Assembly: GCA_035772785.1 (NCBI GenBank)
Contig: JAOCPU010000002.1
Coordinates: forward strand, 1,488,001-1,552,000
DNA: 64,000 nucleotides
Direction: 5' to 3'
From: Phlebiopsis flavidoalba
Taxonomy: Eukaryota; Basidiomycota; Agaricomycetes; Polyporales; Phanerochaetaceae
Below the pieces are notes generated by a model. The model saw nothing but the letters and a program-made list of their open reading frames with translations. It was not told the origin of the DNA and ran no database searches. Numbering within the stretch: the first letter of the stretch is position 1; the number at the start of each line of letters is the position of its first letter. The position numbers and the translations under genes are program-made. Shown in pieces: positions 12,987 through 25,500 of the stretch.

Positions 12987-15015
12987 ATGCATGCCATTTC
13001 CCACTCGCTCGCCCATCGCGGACCTGGCGCCTCACGCGCCAGGTCCCGCTGGCAACCCTACAATGCGCTTAATCAACCCAGCTCTGTTCAGACACGCTCC
13101 CCCCAGTCATATCTGCATACACCCGCCTCCACCATCCTCTCTGCCTCACCCGCCACCTACATTAGTCCCGCCTGTCATCTCGACGTTCCCCGTAATGCGC
13201 GCCCGGCCCCCCACCTTGCAGTCTTCCCAGGGGTGTTCCCTCCGTGATGTGCATAAGAACAAGCACGTCACGCGGTTGGTCGGTGAGTCAAATCGTTTAT
13301 AGGCGGCTTTTTCAGGTCCCCTCGCCAGGATCGCCTGTTGGGAGCAGTTCTCATGGTCCACCGTGCTCGTAGATCAAGCCCGTCAAGTCGCTGTGCGACA
13401 TCTGGCTCCCTGAAGGACATACCCACCGCCTTTAGGATGTCCAGTTCAACCTCGGCGTCTCCCTTGTCGGCCTGCGAGAAGACCTGCGCGCCCCGCGGAA
13501 GTCCCACTCATGCAACTACACATGCGTAATCCACAGCTCCTTTCGCCCGTGTCCCCCCTCCACGCACAACTCGCCCCTGTATTCACCGGCAACGTCGAAC
13601 ACCGCGGTACCTAGCGGCTGCACACGCGCGGATCACCTTCTTCCCATCCGCGGCTTCGTACACGAAGTCTTGCGCCGTTCGCGCACCTCAACCGGTGTCC
13701 TGCAGACGGCATTGTGCTATCTGGAGGCCATCCGAATGAAGGTCCCAACGATCCTCGAAAAGGAAAAGCTCAAGGAAGCATGTCCGGGACGCATATATGG
13801 AGGAGCCGGTGTGGTGGAACGCATTATACTTGGTACGGATCTGGAAGGTGAAGGCCTTGTGGCGTCGGAATCGAGTCTACCCACTGCTCGCAACAGCAGC
13901 TGCGACGACATCGACATGTCTACTGCAGCAATGTGCGTCGTCGACGGTCTCCTGACTGCCCCTTCGACGGAGATAATTGCTGCCGACGACGCCGAGATCG
14001 TCGCTCCGCCTCCCCTTTGCGCTACTACATCGAAAACGCCGTCTCCCCCTCTCCCGCCGCTTCCCCCTCAGCCCTCGCCGCTTCTCTGCCCGCGCCGTAC
14101 GTTTTTGGCCTGCCTCATTTTTGGCGTCGAAATTCATGCAAGATCGGTCGTACTCGAACAAGGCCTGGGCAAAGCTGGCTGGGCTCCCGCCTCGGGAGAT
14201 AGGCCGCTGCGAACGCGCTCTCTCGGCGAAGCTCTCGAATGGCGGCTCTGGGTCGGCAAAGGACCGTCGACGTCTACGACGACGCCAACTGCCCACCGCG
14301 TCGCGGTCGCTCGCTGCAAGACCGAGCTCATCATCTCGCGGTCGCCGACGTGCGTGTGGCCAACCCCCACCACGCCCGCCGCTTTGTACACTAATCACGT
14401 TTTCGGCTGTGCGTGCCCCCAACCGCAAACCTCTCGAACCTACGCCGTGCTGCAACTATGCCGGACCTGGAGTCCAGCGGGTTCGGCAACGACGGGTTCG
14501 GTTTTTGCATACCGGACGCGCCGCCTGCAACGGCAGTGGTGTACACGACCGAGGCGACTCTGGTCGCGGAGCCCGACATGGACGAATTTGACGGTGCTGG
14601 ACAGGTGCCCCCCCGCAGCCGCATGGAGCGCGCCGTCGATCCAAGCCTCGCTATACGCGGGCGAGGTCGCGTCGCCCTCCCTCTCGACGCCGGGACTCGC
14701 CTACTCGCCGATGTCGACGTCCTCGTCCGACGACGGGGACCGCGTCTTCTCCGGCAAGCCAAGCACGCACGCCGCCGCCGCCGACAGCTCGCCCTACACC
14801 TTCGGCGACATCGCACACTACGCCGGTGGTGGCGCCCGTCGTACAGCAATAGCATGCCGAGCCGCCTCGCGCCCCCCTCCGACGCGGTCTTCAACCCGGT
14901 CCTCATCGAGCGGATGGTCTCCCACCCCGTTGGCCTGCACCCCTCGTACTCGTTCGGCGTCGCCCCGCATCCGTATGCTAGTTCAGTTAATTGGTCGATG
15001 TCTGGTGCGCATTGA
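12987..15015 (+). CDS. Pho85-type (PCL) cyclin, frame-disrupted
   Basis: A cyclin of the Pcl/Pho80 group, which would bind a Pho85-like cyclin-dependent kinase and steer it in cell-cycle, polarity or nutrient signalling. Before the box, KNKHVTRLV (13261-13288) is followed by an intron (about 13289-13318) and, in shifted frames, VKSLCDIWLPE. The cyclin box follows: PIRGFVHEVLRRSRTSTGVLQ (in two overlapping pieces), TALCYLEAIRMKVP, then FLACLILASKFMQDRSYSNKAW, AKLAGLPPREIGRCERAL and EALEWRLWVGK. A Ser/Pro-rich tail contains SPSLSTPGLAYSP and ends at HPSYSFGVAPHPYASSVNW with a stop at 15013-15015. Indels break the frame, for example an extra T in the run 14118-14122 and another change near 14222. 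One frame stays open from 13670 to 15232, but its last 70 codons are not part of the protein. The exact subtype (Pcl1-like or Pho80-like) is not resolved. Confidence 0.88.
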
Positions 15016-15605
15016 GATTGGTAGTGATTGTGATTCAGATTGGACAGCATTGGTACCCAGTGGTTTTCTCCTTGTCTCTCACTGTTTTTCTCTCTCCTCT
15101 TATTATTCTTCTTCTCATTCCACATCTGTGTACATATCATTCTTTATACTCATTTCCATCTTCTCACCTCTCATGCTTTCTTGCAATGTGTTGTCTCCTG
15201 AGAGGATGTACTTGTGCCTTGTACAACAGTAGAGGTCTGTCTATATGCCATCTTGGTTTATGTTCAGATGTCATGCAATGCGCTGTGTGAATCTCATCTG
15301 GCAATGTGTCTTCCTCTTTATGACAGCACGCAGCATTGTTATGGTCGGGAGACCTGACAGTCTACAGAGAAGCATGTACCGCCACTGCGCGCACAGATTC
15401 AGTCACACGCACGCGTGGAGTTGTGTGTGAATGCCGATGGTGTATCGCTACGCGGTGAGCACTGTGAACAGATGTCATAACGACAAATGACTTGTGAAAA
15501 TACAACGAGAAATTGTAATAATCAAGCGTGGGTCCATCCGCCGCTTCTACTTCCTCTTCTTTGGATTGTACCTTACATTATGACTTGATATCGTCCCAAC
15601 AGATT

Positions 15606-16274
15606 CTACTCATTGAAGAACTCGAGCGGAGTGTCTTCGGTTTGAATAGCACGCCACGTCGTGGGGACGACCATCAGCGTCGCGGGTGCCTTCGTCCGTC
15701 CAGATCGAGTGAAAACGCACGTCTTTCGGTTCCCTGTATACACAACCCGCATGGTCAGCACTGAATGGCAGCGCGCGCACACGATGACTGACGCGGTTGG
15801 GAGGATCGTGTATCCTGCGTGCACAAGGCAGTGGTGAGCTCGTCGCGCACGGAAGATCTGTCGCGCGCGTGCGTACCTGACGTTGCACGAAGCCGGCCCC
15901 CTCGGCGTCGTGGACCGCGGGCAGGCGGATCTTGCCCAGTATAATCGTGCCGTACGACGTGGGCGCGCTCCGGCAGAGCACGAGGTCTTAGGCCGTCGGC
16001 GGTGAAGGCCACAAGCTCGGCGTCGCCCAGGCTCGCGGCGCGCGACCACATCGCCGGCTCGTGGAGGTCCCAATGGTGCCCGCGACTTGATGATCTCGTG
16101 CTTGATGTCGTGCAGGACGACGTTGAAGGCCTCGATGGCGTTTGCCTTGGGCGGGTGCGACGCGTTCAGCGAGATCTGTTCCTCGGAGGCTGGAGGGGAC
16201 GGGCAGGGCGTGAGCGACGACGACGACGGTGACAACCCGAGAACACCGGCGGGATGGATTCTCTCCGTACCCAT
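15606..16274 (-). CDS. uncharacterised fungal protein, about 200 residues
   Basis: I do not recognise a domain. The ATG at 16274 opens MGTERIHPAGVLGLSPSSSS, followed by a Ser/Pro-rich stretch and then a well-ordered-looking helix, KANAIEAFNVVLHDIKHEI. In a shifted frame come AELVAFTADGL, SYGTIILGKIRLPAVHD and EGAGFVQ. Near the end HSIWTDE precedes a C-terminus reading TEDTPLEFFNE and a stop at the left edge. Segments alternate between two frames, as in the neighbouring known genes, so I read them as one protein with indels and perhaps one intron (about 15800-15870). The minus-strand frame runs on upstream to 16508, but that part looks like leader. The gene is convergent with the cyclin gene, about 590 bases from its stop. 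Function unknown. Confidence 0.55.
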   Translation of the reverse strand: MGTERIHPAGVLGLSPSSSSLTPCPSPPASEEQISLNASHPPKANAIEAFNVVLHDIKHEIIKSRAPLGPPRAGDVVARREPGRRRACGLHRRRPKTSCSAGARPRRTARLYWARSACPRSTTPRGPASCNVRYARARQIFRARRAHHCLVHAGYTILPTASVIVCARCHSVLTMRVVYTGNRKTCVFTRSGRTKAPATLMVVPTTWRAIQTEDTPLEFFNE

Positions 16275-18789
16275 TGCTTGTTGACGGATGCGAACACAGA
16301 GATGGGAGGTCGTGGAAAAAGAAGAGCAAGCGGTCGTCCAGCCGTGGCTGGTCTCGTAGAAAACCAATCGGCCCGGGGGGAGCGGACGCCACAAAGCTGA
16401 TGGCGTCCCAAGTTGGCAGTCCCTGCTCGGTCCCAGTGTCGTGCCGCAGGCACGCTTATGACGCGTTGACGGACGAAGGGAGAGGCATGTTGAGCGTATG
16501 ATCGGCAAGTGAGATTAGCGAGAATATACACTGAAGTACGGAATATTTTGGCCGTTATTTACGTTGGTAGCGTGCGGTGCGTCGCATTGACAGTGTCCTT
16601 GCCTCCTGCTCCCGTCGCCATGTTCCCACAGCACTCACCACACACCTTGGTGTTGAGCACAGGCATGCTACATCATCCTACAGTACCCATTGCATCCGAA
16701 TGGAGCTATCAAAGCATAACCAACAACGGAGGTGCCGATTCGCGAGTGCTCGGGCCGTCAGCCCATCGGAACCAGATGAAACAATCCTCAAATCGATCCG
16801 CAGACCCAGATCACACCCCGCGGTGACGATGCTCCTCGAGAATCACACACACACACTCTTGATGAATGTTAAAAAGGTGCGGTCCGGTTCATCCAAGGGT
16901 GTCAAAGACCGCAGAGAGCGATTCGGAGCGACATCCCTGCCAGCGGCCGATGATGCCGCGGACGCGAACCCCACGATAACAAAGGCCGCGTCACCCGACC
17001 AACGAGGCGTTCCAGTGTGGTAATGGCGAGAACAGCTGGCATCAGCCCATGGTGGGATGGTGTCCAAATTCTCAGAGCAAGTGGACCGTCGCCGTTTGCC
17101 GCTGTCGAGCTGCTACTGATCGGAGGCCGCTTAGCGTTCAATTGTGTAGAGAGGAAACATGGTATTGCGTGTAGATAGCACTTAAAAGAGTTTGACGATG
17201 AAGGGCGGCGTATCATTGAGAGCTTTCACGAGGTGCACTTGGAGTAACTGGAGCAAGCCTTGCCAACCGCAGAAACGACATCATGTCCGCAGTTTTCCGC
17301 CAGACGCAGAAAGCGTCAGGAGGGACAGTTGCTTGTGCCCCCTGACTGTGTAGTGAAGACGCTGTATCATCGTTGCCAATGAGCAGAGCACACTTTCTTG
17401 ATGTCCCTTGTTCGTAACGCATTTCGTTAGCATCAGACACAGCCCCGGTGCGATTTCTGGACGGCACTAGAGTCGAACACAGCTAGCCCGAGCTCGAAAA
17501 TGCCATCAGCACCGTAATGTCAGCTGTACATGGGAATAAACACGCACCAACATGGCGAGAGCATGACTATGCTGTCAGAACCTTGTCATTCTGAAACCAT
17601 GCGTACTGATGAAGGCCCTGCTCGTGTGCTTGTGAGTCAAGAATGATGTAGCCGTGTACCTTCCGGGGCAGCAGGAAGCACAGTGAGTCAAGCAATGACG
17701 AAATCCGCTAAACTCTGAGTAGGTTACGTACTGTTCGACCAAATTAAGCCGTGCATCGAATCGTCGGCTCATCAGGAACTTCATCTTCCAGCGCGAGTGT
17801 CAAGGTTAGTTATGCGGCCGAAAGTTGACAGTCGTGAAAGCGAAGAGAGTGATGACCTCGACGACGATCGCGACCGGTCCACGGTATTTGTGTATGTCTC
17901 GACTCGCGTCCGAACTGAGCTACGGCCATTCCTTATGCCAACTAGCCATGCCTCACGAGCACTGAGTACCTTTTGTAAGTTAAAAGCTAAAAGGCACAGG
18001 GGAGTGATTGAGAGTGGTTCCTGAGTCGGTTTTGATCTCCACGGCTGCGACTATACCTGTCAGCGTCGGGACAAATAGCAATGGACGGTGCGTTTAATGA
18101 AATCATTCGGAAAAAGCTAGCGTCTGACATACCGGTGCATCAAGCCCTGAATCACGATAGAAATTTCAGCCCTGTATCGTGCGTGCCTGTATCCGACGAT
18201 TGATGGTCTTGATGGCTGGGAGGCCAGTTCGAACGCAGGAGAGCGCAAAGCCGTGCTCACGCGAGGGGACCTAAAGCATAATGCTCAGTCGGCGGAAGGG
18301 CTAATACGGCAGCGTGACCCGGCACGCTGGGCTAGTGTCCCGCCGTCCGCCATGCGTGAACGCGGAGGTGAGAACTGTCCACCGTGCGGCCGCGACGGCT
18401 GGTCGGTAAACAGTCAACGCTGACAGCGCAGGTGGCAGTCGGTGTCTGCTGTCCGCCTTTTGCTAAAGTTTAGCCGTTGTCGGACAGACGGGTCCGGATG
18501 GGACGTACGGTCGTGGTCAACACGTGCGCTGCGCCGGAGGAGACGCGCCCTGGAGCGCTCCGTCGCTTGAAATGCAGCGGCGAGGGACGCTAATTGTGCA
18601 AACGCGTGCAGCGTGCGCGCAAACGCGACATCTAAAGTCTAGATGAGAGTGTGATCATGTTGTGATTAGATCTGTGCGGCACTTGGGCGCAGACATACCG
18701 TCGTGGTGTGGGCCCTAAAGAGGACGCTGGCGGTAGTTTCCTTCTTCGTCACGCTGAGCTTTCGCGCAGACCCTGTTCCCACGGTCCCG
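16275..18789. other. 2.5 kb without a recognisable gene
   Basis: Short frames only: 16577-17023 (+), 16902-17216 (-), 17213-17467 (-), 17575-17784 (-) and 17797-18024 (+, with an acidic run SEESDDLDDDRDR). I find no domain and no convincing exon chain. The final 500 bases are the likely promoter region of the NAA50 gene. Confidence 0.35.
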
Positions 18790-19514
18790 ATGTCACTTAC
18801 TACTCGCTCTCAGCCACGGGTCTCTTTCGCCTCTCTGACTTCCAACAACCTTGGTAAGTCCTTGCGCACTGGAATGTAATTGGCTCATCAATGTTGGAGC
18901 TTGCTTGCGTAGGGACTGTTCGAAAACTAAACTCGGTACTGTTCCCAATAAAAAGTACAGCGAGAAGTTTTACCATGATATCGTACAACCAGAGCTAGAA
19001 GAGTTTTGCAAGCTAAGTATGTCAGATCACTGCAGCAACGCGTTCTATTTCGTTTGCTGATTGGCGACGTACAAGCAAGTTTATTACAATGATGTGCCCG
19101 TCGGCACGTTCTGCTGCAGACTGGAGACGGTCGGCGAGCAGACTAAATTGTACATCATGACGAATGGGTGTTCTTGCGCGTGCGTCACTCCGTTCTCCTG
19201 GTGACGCCAGCACCAAATTAAACCTAACTGGAATGCAGAGCCGTATCGCTCACGGGGCTTGGGGCTCTCAAAGCATGCAGCACATCATACGTTCCGCCGC
19301 AGCGCAGGCAAAGCCAAAATTCAGCTCCATCTACTTGCACGTACAAACTCTCGAATGACGGGGCCAAGGCGCTTTTACGAACGTCACCAGTTCAAAGAGA
19401 TTGGAGGTGTACGAGAATTATTACAAGAAGATCGTACCGCACGATGCATGGATCCTGGAACTGGAGGTAAAGCCCGAGATGGCTGAGTCGTCGGGCGAGG
19501 CGTCCACAGCGTAG
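18790..19514 (+). CDS. NAA50: N-alpha-acetyltransferase NAA50 (GNAT fold), frame-disrupted
   Basis: NAA50 acetylates protein N-termini that keep their initiator Met and associates with the ribosome-bound NatA complex. ATG 18790 starts MSLTTRSQPRVSFASLTSNNL. An intron (about 18854-18912) follows, then GTVRKLNSVLFPIK, KYSEKFYHDIVQPELEEFCKL, an intron (about 19018-19075) and YYNDVPVGTFCCRLE. The acetyl-CoA-binding core is LYIMT, MGVLA and YRSPGDAST, followed by KPKFSSIYLHVQT, the FYERHQFKEIG strand and ENYYKKIVPHDAWILELE, all characteristic of NAA50. The tail PEMAESSGEASTA ends at 19512-19514. Frames break in the A-run at 18950-18955, by an extra A near 19163 between the IMT and MGV codons, and again after 19355. 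Identity is very strong. Breaks in a conserved housekeeping gene argue for sequence error. Confidence 0.93.
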
Positions 19515-19814
19515 CTACAAGGGTATGCCGAGATGTATTCTGTCCATAATAGAGCGGAAGAGGGCGTGCCAGCGCCCATAATAATAGCTGCACAGGAGTG
19601 TGGACATCGTTGAGACTGTTTTACATATGTACAAGCTGGTGTGATGGGCTGGACGAAAAGTGCCGACGCACGGCAAAATAGGATGAGATATAGTAGGATA
19701 CGCAGCGAAGCGAGCCCGAATTAAAAGGAGGAATAGCCTGCTGAAGGGGGCCCGATTAGCTGTGGCCGCCGCAGATTTCGCTGAATAGACTCACCCCGAA
19801 TGATAGCCGTGTCG

Positions 19815-20581
19815 TCACGCTCCCTCATCTATGCCACATTGCTTCACAAGCTAGTGATCCCTTGTGAGCTGAAGAAGTCATATTAATGAACAGGGAACGC
19901 ACCTGATGTCTTTTTAGCGCGTCCTTCCTGGTGAAGGTCTTCCCACAGCCCCCATTACATAGAAAAGGCTTCTCGCCAGTGTGTGTGTCTCGGTGGCGTT
20001 TCAGATCGTGCTGGCGGTTGAACGAGAGAGGACACATGTCGCAGAGTGAACGGCCGCTGGGGCGAGGCCGGGTACTGCGAGGCGAGACTATCCTGCTGCG
20101 TGTAGGCGACCGGCGGCGGCGCATACGGTGCGTGTGGCGAGTGGTGCATCGGTGTGGCGGCGTTCGCGTGTGGTGGCTGCGCGAGCGCATAGGGCGGCAT
20201 GCCCTGGGGTGGTGGGTGCGCATGCGGGGGAGAGTACGTGTAGGGTGACTGGAGGGGTGTGCCCGGTGGACCCTGTAGCGGACGCCGTTGCGGTCGACTG
20301 GCGGGTAGGACGGGGGGGGGCGCGACGGCCATGGCCTGCGCGGCGTCGGGCGCATACGACGTGCGCGTGTCGGACGTCTGGTATGTCGGCAGGGAGGTCG
20401 TCTGCGCCATGACGGTCTGGTACGAAGACGCAGGGTGGTTTTGGGAGTGAGCGCCGTAGGACGAAGAAGGGTAGGGCGTGGGAGCGCCTGCATAGCCCGT
20501 CGGATACTGGCCGCTGGGCCACTGTGCGGCGGCGTACATCGTCGCAGAGCCCTGCATCGGCTGCGTTCTTCTGTCCGACAT
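19815..20581 (-). CDS. C2H2 zinc-finger protein with long Pro/Gln-rich N-terminus
   Basis: A probable nuclear transcription factor. ATG 20581 opens MSDRRTQPMQGSATMYAAAQ, then about 170 residues of low-complexity Pro/Tyr/Gln/Ala-rich sequence typical of fungal activation regions. Two C2H2 fingers sit at the C-terminus: the first reads CDMC ... FNRQHDLKRHRDTH with the TGEKP linker, the second CNGGCGKTFTRKDALKRHQ. The frame shifts by one base near 20041-20047, immediately before the first Cys (PFT then CDMC), so the ORF splits there. After KRHQ an intron (about 19863-19905) leads to a short last exon, LVKQCGIDEGA, with the stop at 19815-19817. Convergent with NAA50, 300 bases away. The target is not known. 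Confidence 0.85.
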
Positions 20582-22503
20582 GGGCGACGGCGGAAAGACG
20601 AAAAAATAAGGGGGAGCCTGGCGTTTACCTTCCGCTATTCCTCTGCATAAGTACTTCCGGTTCGCCCTCGTCGCTAGCCAGGCACAATCTCACTGCCACA
20701 AAGACGGTCTCGATCAGCTACCAAATCATACCCCACGGACGCCCGAACCTGCTCAGAACGGAATACATTTACTTCAGGGTGCTTGTCAGACAAGTGTGAG
20801 CCAACAGTAATGATGAGAGACTGAGCGCGGCTGATTGATTTCTCTTCAGGGTCACTACACGAACGAGCCGCTCGAGTAAACGCAGGTTCTATCCAGAGGC
20901 CCTCTGCATGCAAATGTTTTCGTGCCAGCTCGATCGCAATATGCCTAATTGTGTCCCCCGCATTTCTCCAAGATCGCCTTTGCATCCGGTGCGTGTTGTG
21001 CTCGCCCGACAATTTGAATCTGCCCGAGTCACGTCTGTCCTCTCCTGCACTTTTACGTATCCTCTCTACTACCTACCATCCATCCAAGCAGGTGGATTGT
21101 TGCTCGTCTTCAAGGCTTAGACGATCAAAAGTCTGCTCCAAACGGCACGCGCACCTTGCGCTGGTCTCGCGCCGCAGCCAGAGACACAGAAGTCCCCCTC
21201 GAGGCAAATGCGCACAACGAATACTCCGAACAACTGACGGCATCGGACGAAGACGTGATCCCCGGCATTTCTATGGCTTTCCCCAAGAAGGCGATTCCAT
21301 GCATTCAAACAACGGGTGCTCGCCCTCATCGGTGATATGCATAGTTCTTACACATCGCTTCGTTTGTGCTGGTGGGCATGAATTCGCCTTCCTTTTGACA
21401 CGGTTGCCATGCTGATCTGCGCGAGAAAGGTTCAGAGGCCCCCGCACAGCATCTTTGAACCTAGCCGCTGCCTTTCAGGGGCTTTGGCAGAACCGTATGA
21501 CCATCTTCAGGCCCAATTGACATCATTCGGTGCGAATTCAGGAACACACGGGACTGGCGCTCGAAATTAACGGGACCGGCTCGTCGGGGAACGTTGTGTC
21601 GTTGGCCCTTGAGCAGGGTGGCGTCGCGCATCGTCGGCTGTTCCCATTCATCGCTAGCAGTCGCGGCGGCATGGTCTGCCACGCGTCTATGGCCCTCCAG
21701 CCGCTCTCGATGACTTGCCCTCAATCCATGGAAGATTTCTCCATCCCGCTGGCCCTCTTCCAAGAAAACCAATCAGCGCAACCATCAAGGGTGAGCTGAC
21801 CTCACGCTAGTGCTATTGCGGGCTGCCGCTGAGATCATGAGAGCAGAGACCGTGTGATAGATGACATTATGTTCTCCGTTCGCATGCCACCAGCGAAGCC
21901 GTAGAGGGCAACATGTCGGCGGTGACAGATTGCAAGCACCGCCGTGGATCCGCTCTCCTGTAGTTGCGGCAGCGAGGCTCCCAGGCTGGCATCTGCGTTT
22001 ACGTCGGCCTCTTGAGCGCGTTCGATAAAGGGCATGTCGTAAAGCGTCCCAATAAAATAGCACACTAGTGATGTCGTGACGGCGGTGTTGAAGGACCCAG
22101 GCCAGAAGGTGATGGTTCACGGCGCAGCCAAGACAGGGTCTATGTGCTCACAGAGGTCCCTGCCACCTCATGGAGCTTCATAGACACCTTCCTATTTCAA
22201 CGAGTACAAACGAAGCCGCTTCTGAGAAGGTGTACACAAGGATCCTCATGGAGTTCGAACCCAGCAGAGATTCATCTTTGTAGTAGTTCGAGCATTTCCA
22301 GAAGGAATGTGAGATCATAATCGCCCGAAAAGGAATTCGTGGTTCATGCCAGGCTTTGTCTCTTCCCGCCATCTGGCACCACGACAGCGGACATCAATTT
22401 TCACAAGTGGACGCGCTGCTCAGGTCCTCACAAGGAACCGAGCTATTGTATGATATTGCGCGTACTCAAACGCCCTACTTATTCTCAGATATCATATTAT
22501 CCC
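20582..22503. other. region between the C2H2 gene and DNA ligase, with one probable exon
   Basis: Apart from the exon candidate at 21092-21335, frames here are short. Notable ones are 21530-21799 (+) and 21835-22065 (-; GASLPQLQESGSTAVLAICH is part of it), which might be exons of unrecognised genes. I could not chain them. The last 300 bases should contain the ligase promoter. Confidence 0.35.
21092..21335 (+). CDS. probable internal exon of an unidentified gene
   Basis: An 80-codon open frame without an ATG begins right after a CAG acceptor at 21089-21091 that follows a C/T-rich stretch, and reaches a stop at 21333-21335. A GT donor also overlaps the end (21331). The reading looks like genuine protein: WIVARLQGLDDQKSAPNG, LEANAHNEYSEQLTASDEDV, IPGISMAFPKKAIPCIQTTG. 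I do not recognise the family. Flanking exons are not identified, and the frame could continue after an intron. Confidence 0.4.
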
Positions 22504-25500
22504 ATGTCGAAACGGTCGCTCGCGGCTGGCGCGGTGACGTCTCGGGCCGCGGAAGCGAAAAAAAAAAAAAACGCCAAGGCCTCAAACAACCAGGCGAGCC
22601 TCGACAGTTTCTTCCCATCTCGAGACACAGCTCCTCGCAGGGTGGAGGCCGCGTCTAGCGGCGACGCAGGCCGTTCTCGAACTCCTGGCGCCACAATTGC
22701 GTCGGGGTCGAACTTCCATGATCTCGCCGCTGATGAGGCCCTCGCGAGACGGCTTGCGGAGGAAGACGGCATCGACATTCAAATGCTGCAGCGCATGGAA
22801 GCCAGCGCGCAGAAGACACCCCAAGCGGGGCCTAGTAAGCCCGTTTCTAGGCGATCTCCTGAAATCATAGACGTGGATCTTCTCGAGGACCCAGCGCAAG
22901 ATGTGAAAGCTATAGACTCCCAGTCTACGGGCCAGAATAAACTCAAGGCCGCTGCGCACAGCCCTAAGACTGCAGCTAAAACCCCTTCGCTGAATGCAAA
23001 CAGCCGTGATCCCAGTGTGGCCTATCAGCGTGAGCTGGTAACTACCGTGGGGGAGGCGACGAGGAGTCCTCCGTATTCGCCGTTGGATGTGGACCCCTGT
23101 CGCCTTTCCATTGGACGATTGCCCATGGGGAACGACATCCGCTCCCTATTCATTCTTGGCCCACGCGCTCGCTACTCTCTCGGGAACCCGCTCGCGAATA
23201 GCCATCATGAACGTCCTCACGAATACCCTCCGAACAGTCATCAAGTTTCATCCCACATCTTTACGTCCAACGTTATACCTCCTATCCAATTCCCTCTCAC
23301 CTCCTTATTCCCCTATCGAATTAGGTTTAGGTCCTTCGATACTGTCCAAAGCCATTCAAGATGTATCGGGGCTCACTGCGCCCGCGCTGAGGCGTCTGTA
23401 CAACTCGACCGGAGATCCAGGTGAGCATCACTCGCGCACCCCCTGTCTATCGCGACTGAATGGCGACTGTTGCTCAGGAGACGTCGCGTTTGAGGCGAAG
23501 TCCAACGTCCGTACCCTGGTCCCCCATCCACCACTGCTTATCGCTGGTGTCTACGATTCTCTGCTCAAAATTGCAAACTCGAAAGGCACAGGCGCAGCAA
23601 AGTCTAAACAAGCTGTCGTCCAGAAGCTGTTGGTAGCAGCCAAGGGCGAGGAGGTTCGCTACCCTCGTACGAACGCTGAGCCAGAACCTCAGGGTGGGTG
23701 CCGTACGGACGTCCATCTGACGGCTCTGGCCCGAGCGATGGTGCTGACACCTCCGATGCTGGTCACTTCGGATGACCCCTCTCTCTACGCCTCTAGCGAA
23801 CTGCTTTCCGAGATCAAACCTGTCCCGGCCGGGGTCCAAAAAAAAATTGTAGACAGGGCCAGGGACGACCTACATGAAAAGTTTCTCCGCGCGGAAGCGG
23901 TGGTCAAAAAAGCCTATGTCCTGCACCCTAACTATGACCACATTGCCGACACCCTTGTGGAGTTCGGCTTGGGTAGACTGGCCGAACGCTTACCTCTAAC
24001 AGTCGGCGAGTATCTTTCTTAACGTTGCGGCAGCGCCCTCTCATCTTCCGGCGCCACAGGTATACCACTTCTTCCTACCCTTGGATCACCTGTGCGCTCT
24101 TTGGACGAAGTCTATAGCTTGCTCGGATCGCAAACCTTCGCTGCCGAGTTCAAGTACGATGGACAGCGGGCCCAAATCCATGCGAAACGACGATCTTTCA
24201 GAATCAAACGACAGTGAAGATCTTCTCACGACATTTGGAGGATATGACAGACAAGGTAAGTCTTACCCCCCGCTATCTATGCATCCACCGACCTGATACC
24301 TCTCATATTACCCCTGATGGTTGTCGGCTCAAGTATCCGGACGTCGTTTCCCTTGTTGATGACATCCTGACAAATTACGACCGAGTAGATTCATTCATTG
24401 TGGACGCTGAAATTGTTGCTATCGACCCTATTGACGGAACCCTAAGGTCCTTTCAGGAGTTATCAAACAGGGCACGGCGGGATGTGAAGCTGGACGACGT
24501 GAAAGTCTCAGTTTCTGTCTTTGCTTTCGACTTGATGTACCTGAATAACGACGTGAGTGAATCATGTATATTCGGCTCCTGAGCTCCGACTGAGGGCGCA
24601 TCCCTTGTGGTAGATCCTTCTTTGAGAAGCCGTTTCAACTGCGCAGATCACTTCTTCGTACCGTCTTCCCGCCTTTGATCCCCTGAGCGCATAAAAGGCG
24701 CTGCAAGGTTTCAGCATGTGCAAAGCTGCGAGAGTACTACGGATGGCACGAGAGCTCGTCGAACAGTTCTGGCAAGAGGCTGTGAATGGTCGTAGCGAAG
24801 GCCTTATGATCAAGGTCTGTATATAACCTTGCGAGCTTCTTTTCGATACATTAAGTCCGTTGCCAGCTTTTGAATTCGCGGCGAAGTAAACGAAGACACT
24901 AGAGAAGGCAAGACTAGACGTAAACCGTTACCTGCTACATATGAACCCGGTCAGATCCACGAATGTTACAAAATCATAAATCGAATTTTATTGACATATC
25001 ATATCAGATAAACGCACAGCTGCGTGGTTGAAACTAAAGAAGGACTATGTCCAGCGGCCTCGGTGACAGTCTTGATTTGGTACCCATTGGCGCGTGGCAC
25101 GGCAACGGGCGCAAGGCACAATGGTGGAGTCCGATCCTTCTGGCAGTATGGGACCACAAGCCGGGAAGCTCGTCGCAGTTTGCAAATGTATGTCAGGTCA
25201 GTTCCACATGCTCTCTGCTGGGGTCAAGGGGTGCTACAGGCTGAAGGCTGAACGACGGTCCCCAGGATTCTCCGATGCATTTTACAAGGTGAAAAATTCT
25301 CTCCCAGGTCGCGGCCGGGTGGAAGCCGAATGTTTTGACTAAACTGCCGTCTAGGAACTCAGAGAGAGATACCCAGAAGACTACGGAGACTTGCACGCGG
25401 CATCCGCAAGGAGATTACGATATTCTCACGGGCGGTGAGCGTCGTCTAGAATAGTCACGATGTGCATTTGAACTATCATCCAGGGCTGAAACCTGAAGTC

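Noticed and set aside
15013..15232. Extension of the cyclin ORF beyond its tail (one frame is open from 13670 to 15232)
   Set aside because: The cyclin C-terminus (PYASSVNW) ends in a stop at 15013-15015 in the neighbouring frame. The remaining 70 codons are T-rich, hydrophobic and look like 3' UTR.
22240..22262. tRNA B-box-like GTTCGAACCC
   Set aside because: No matching A box, acceptor stem or terminator T run at the right distance on either strand.
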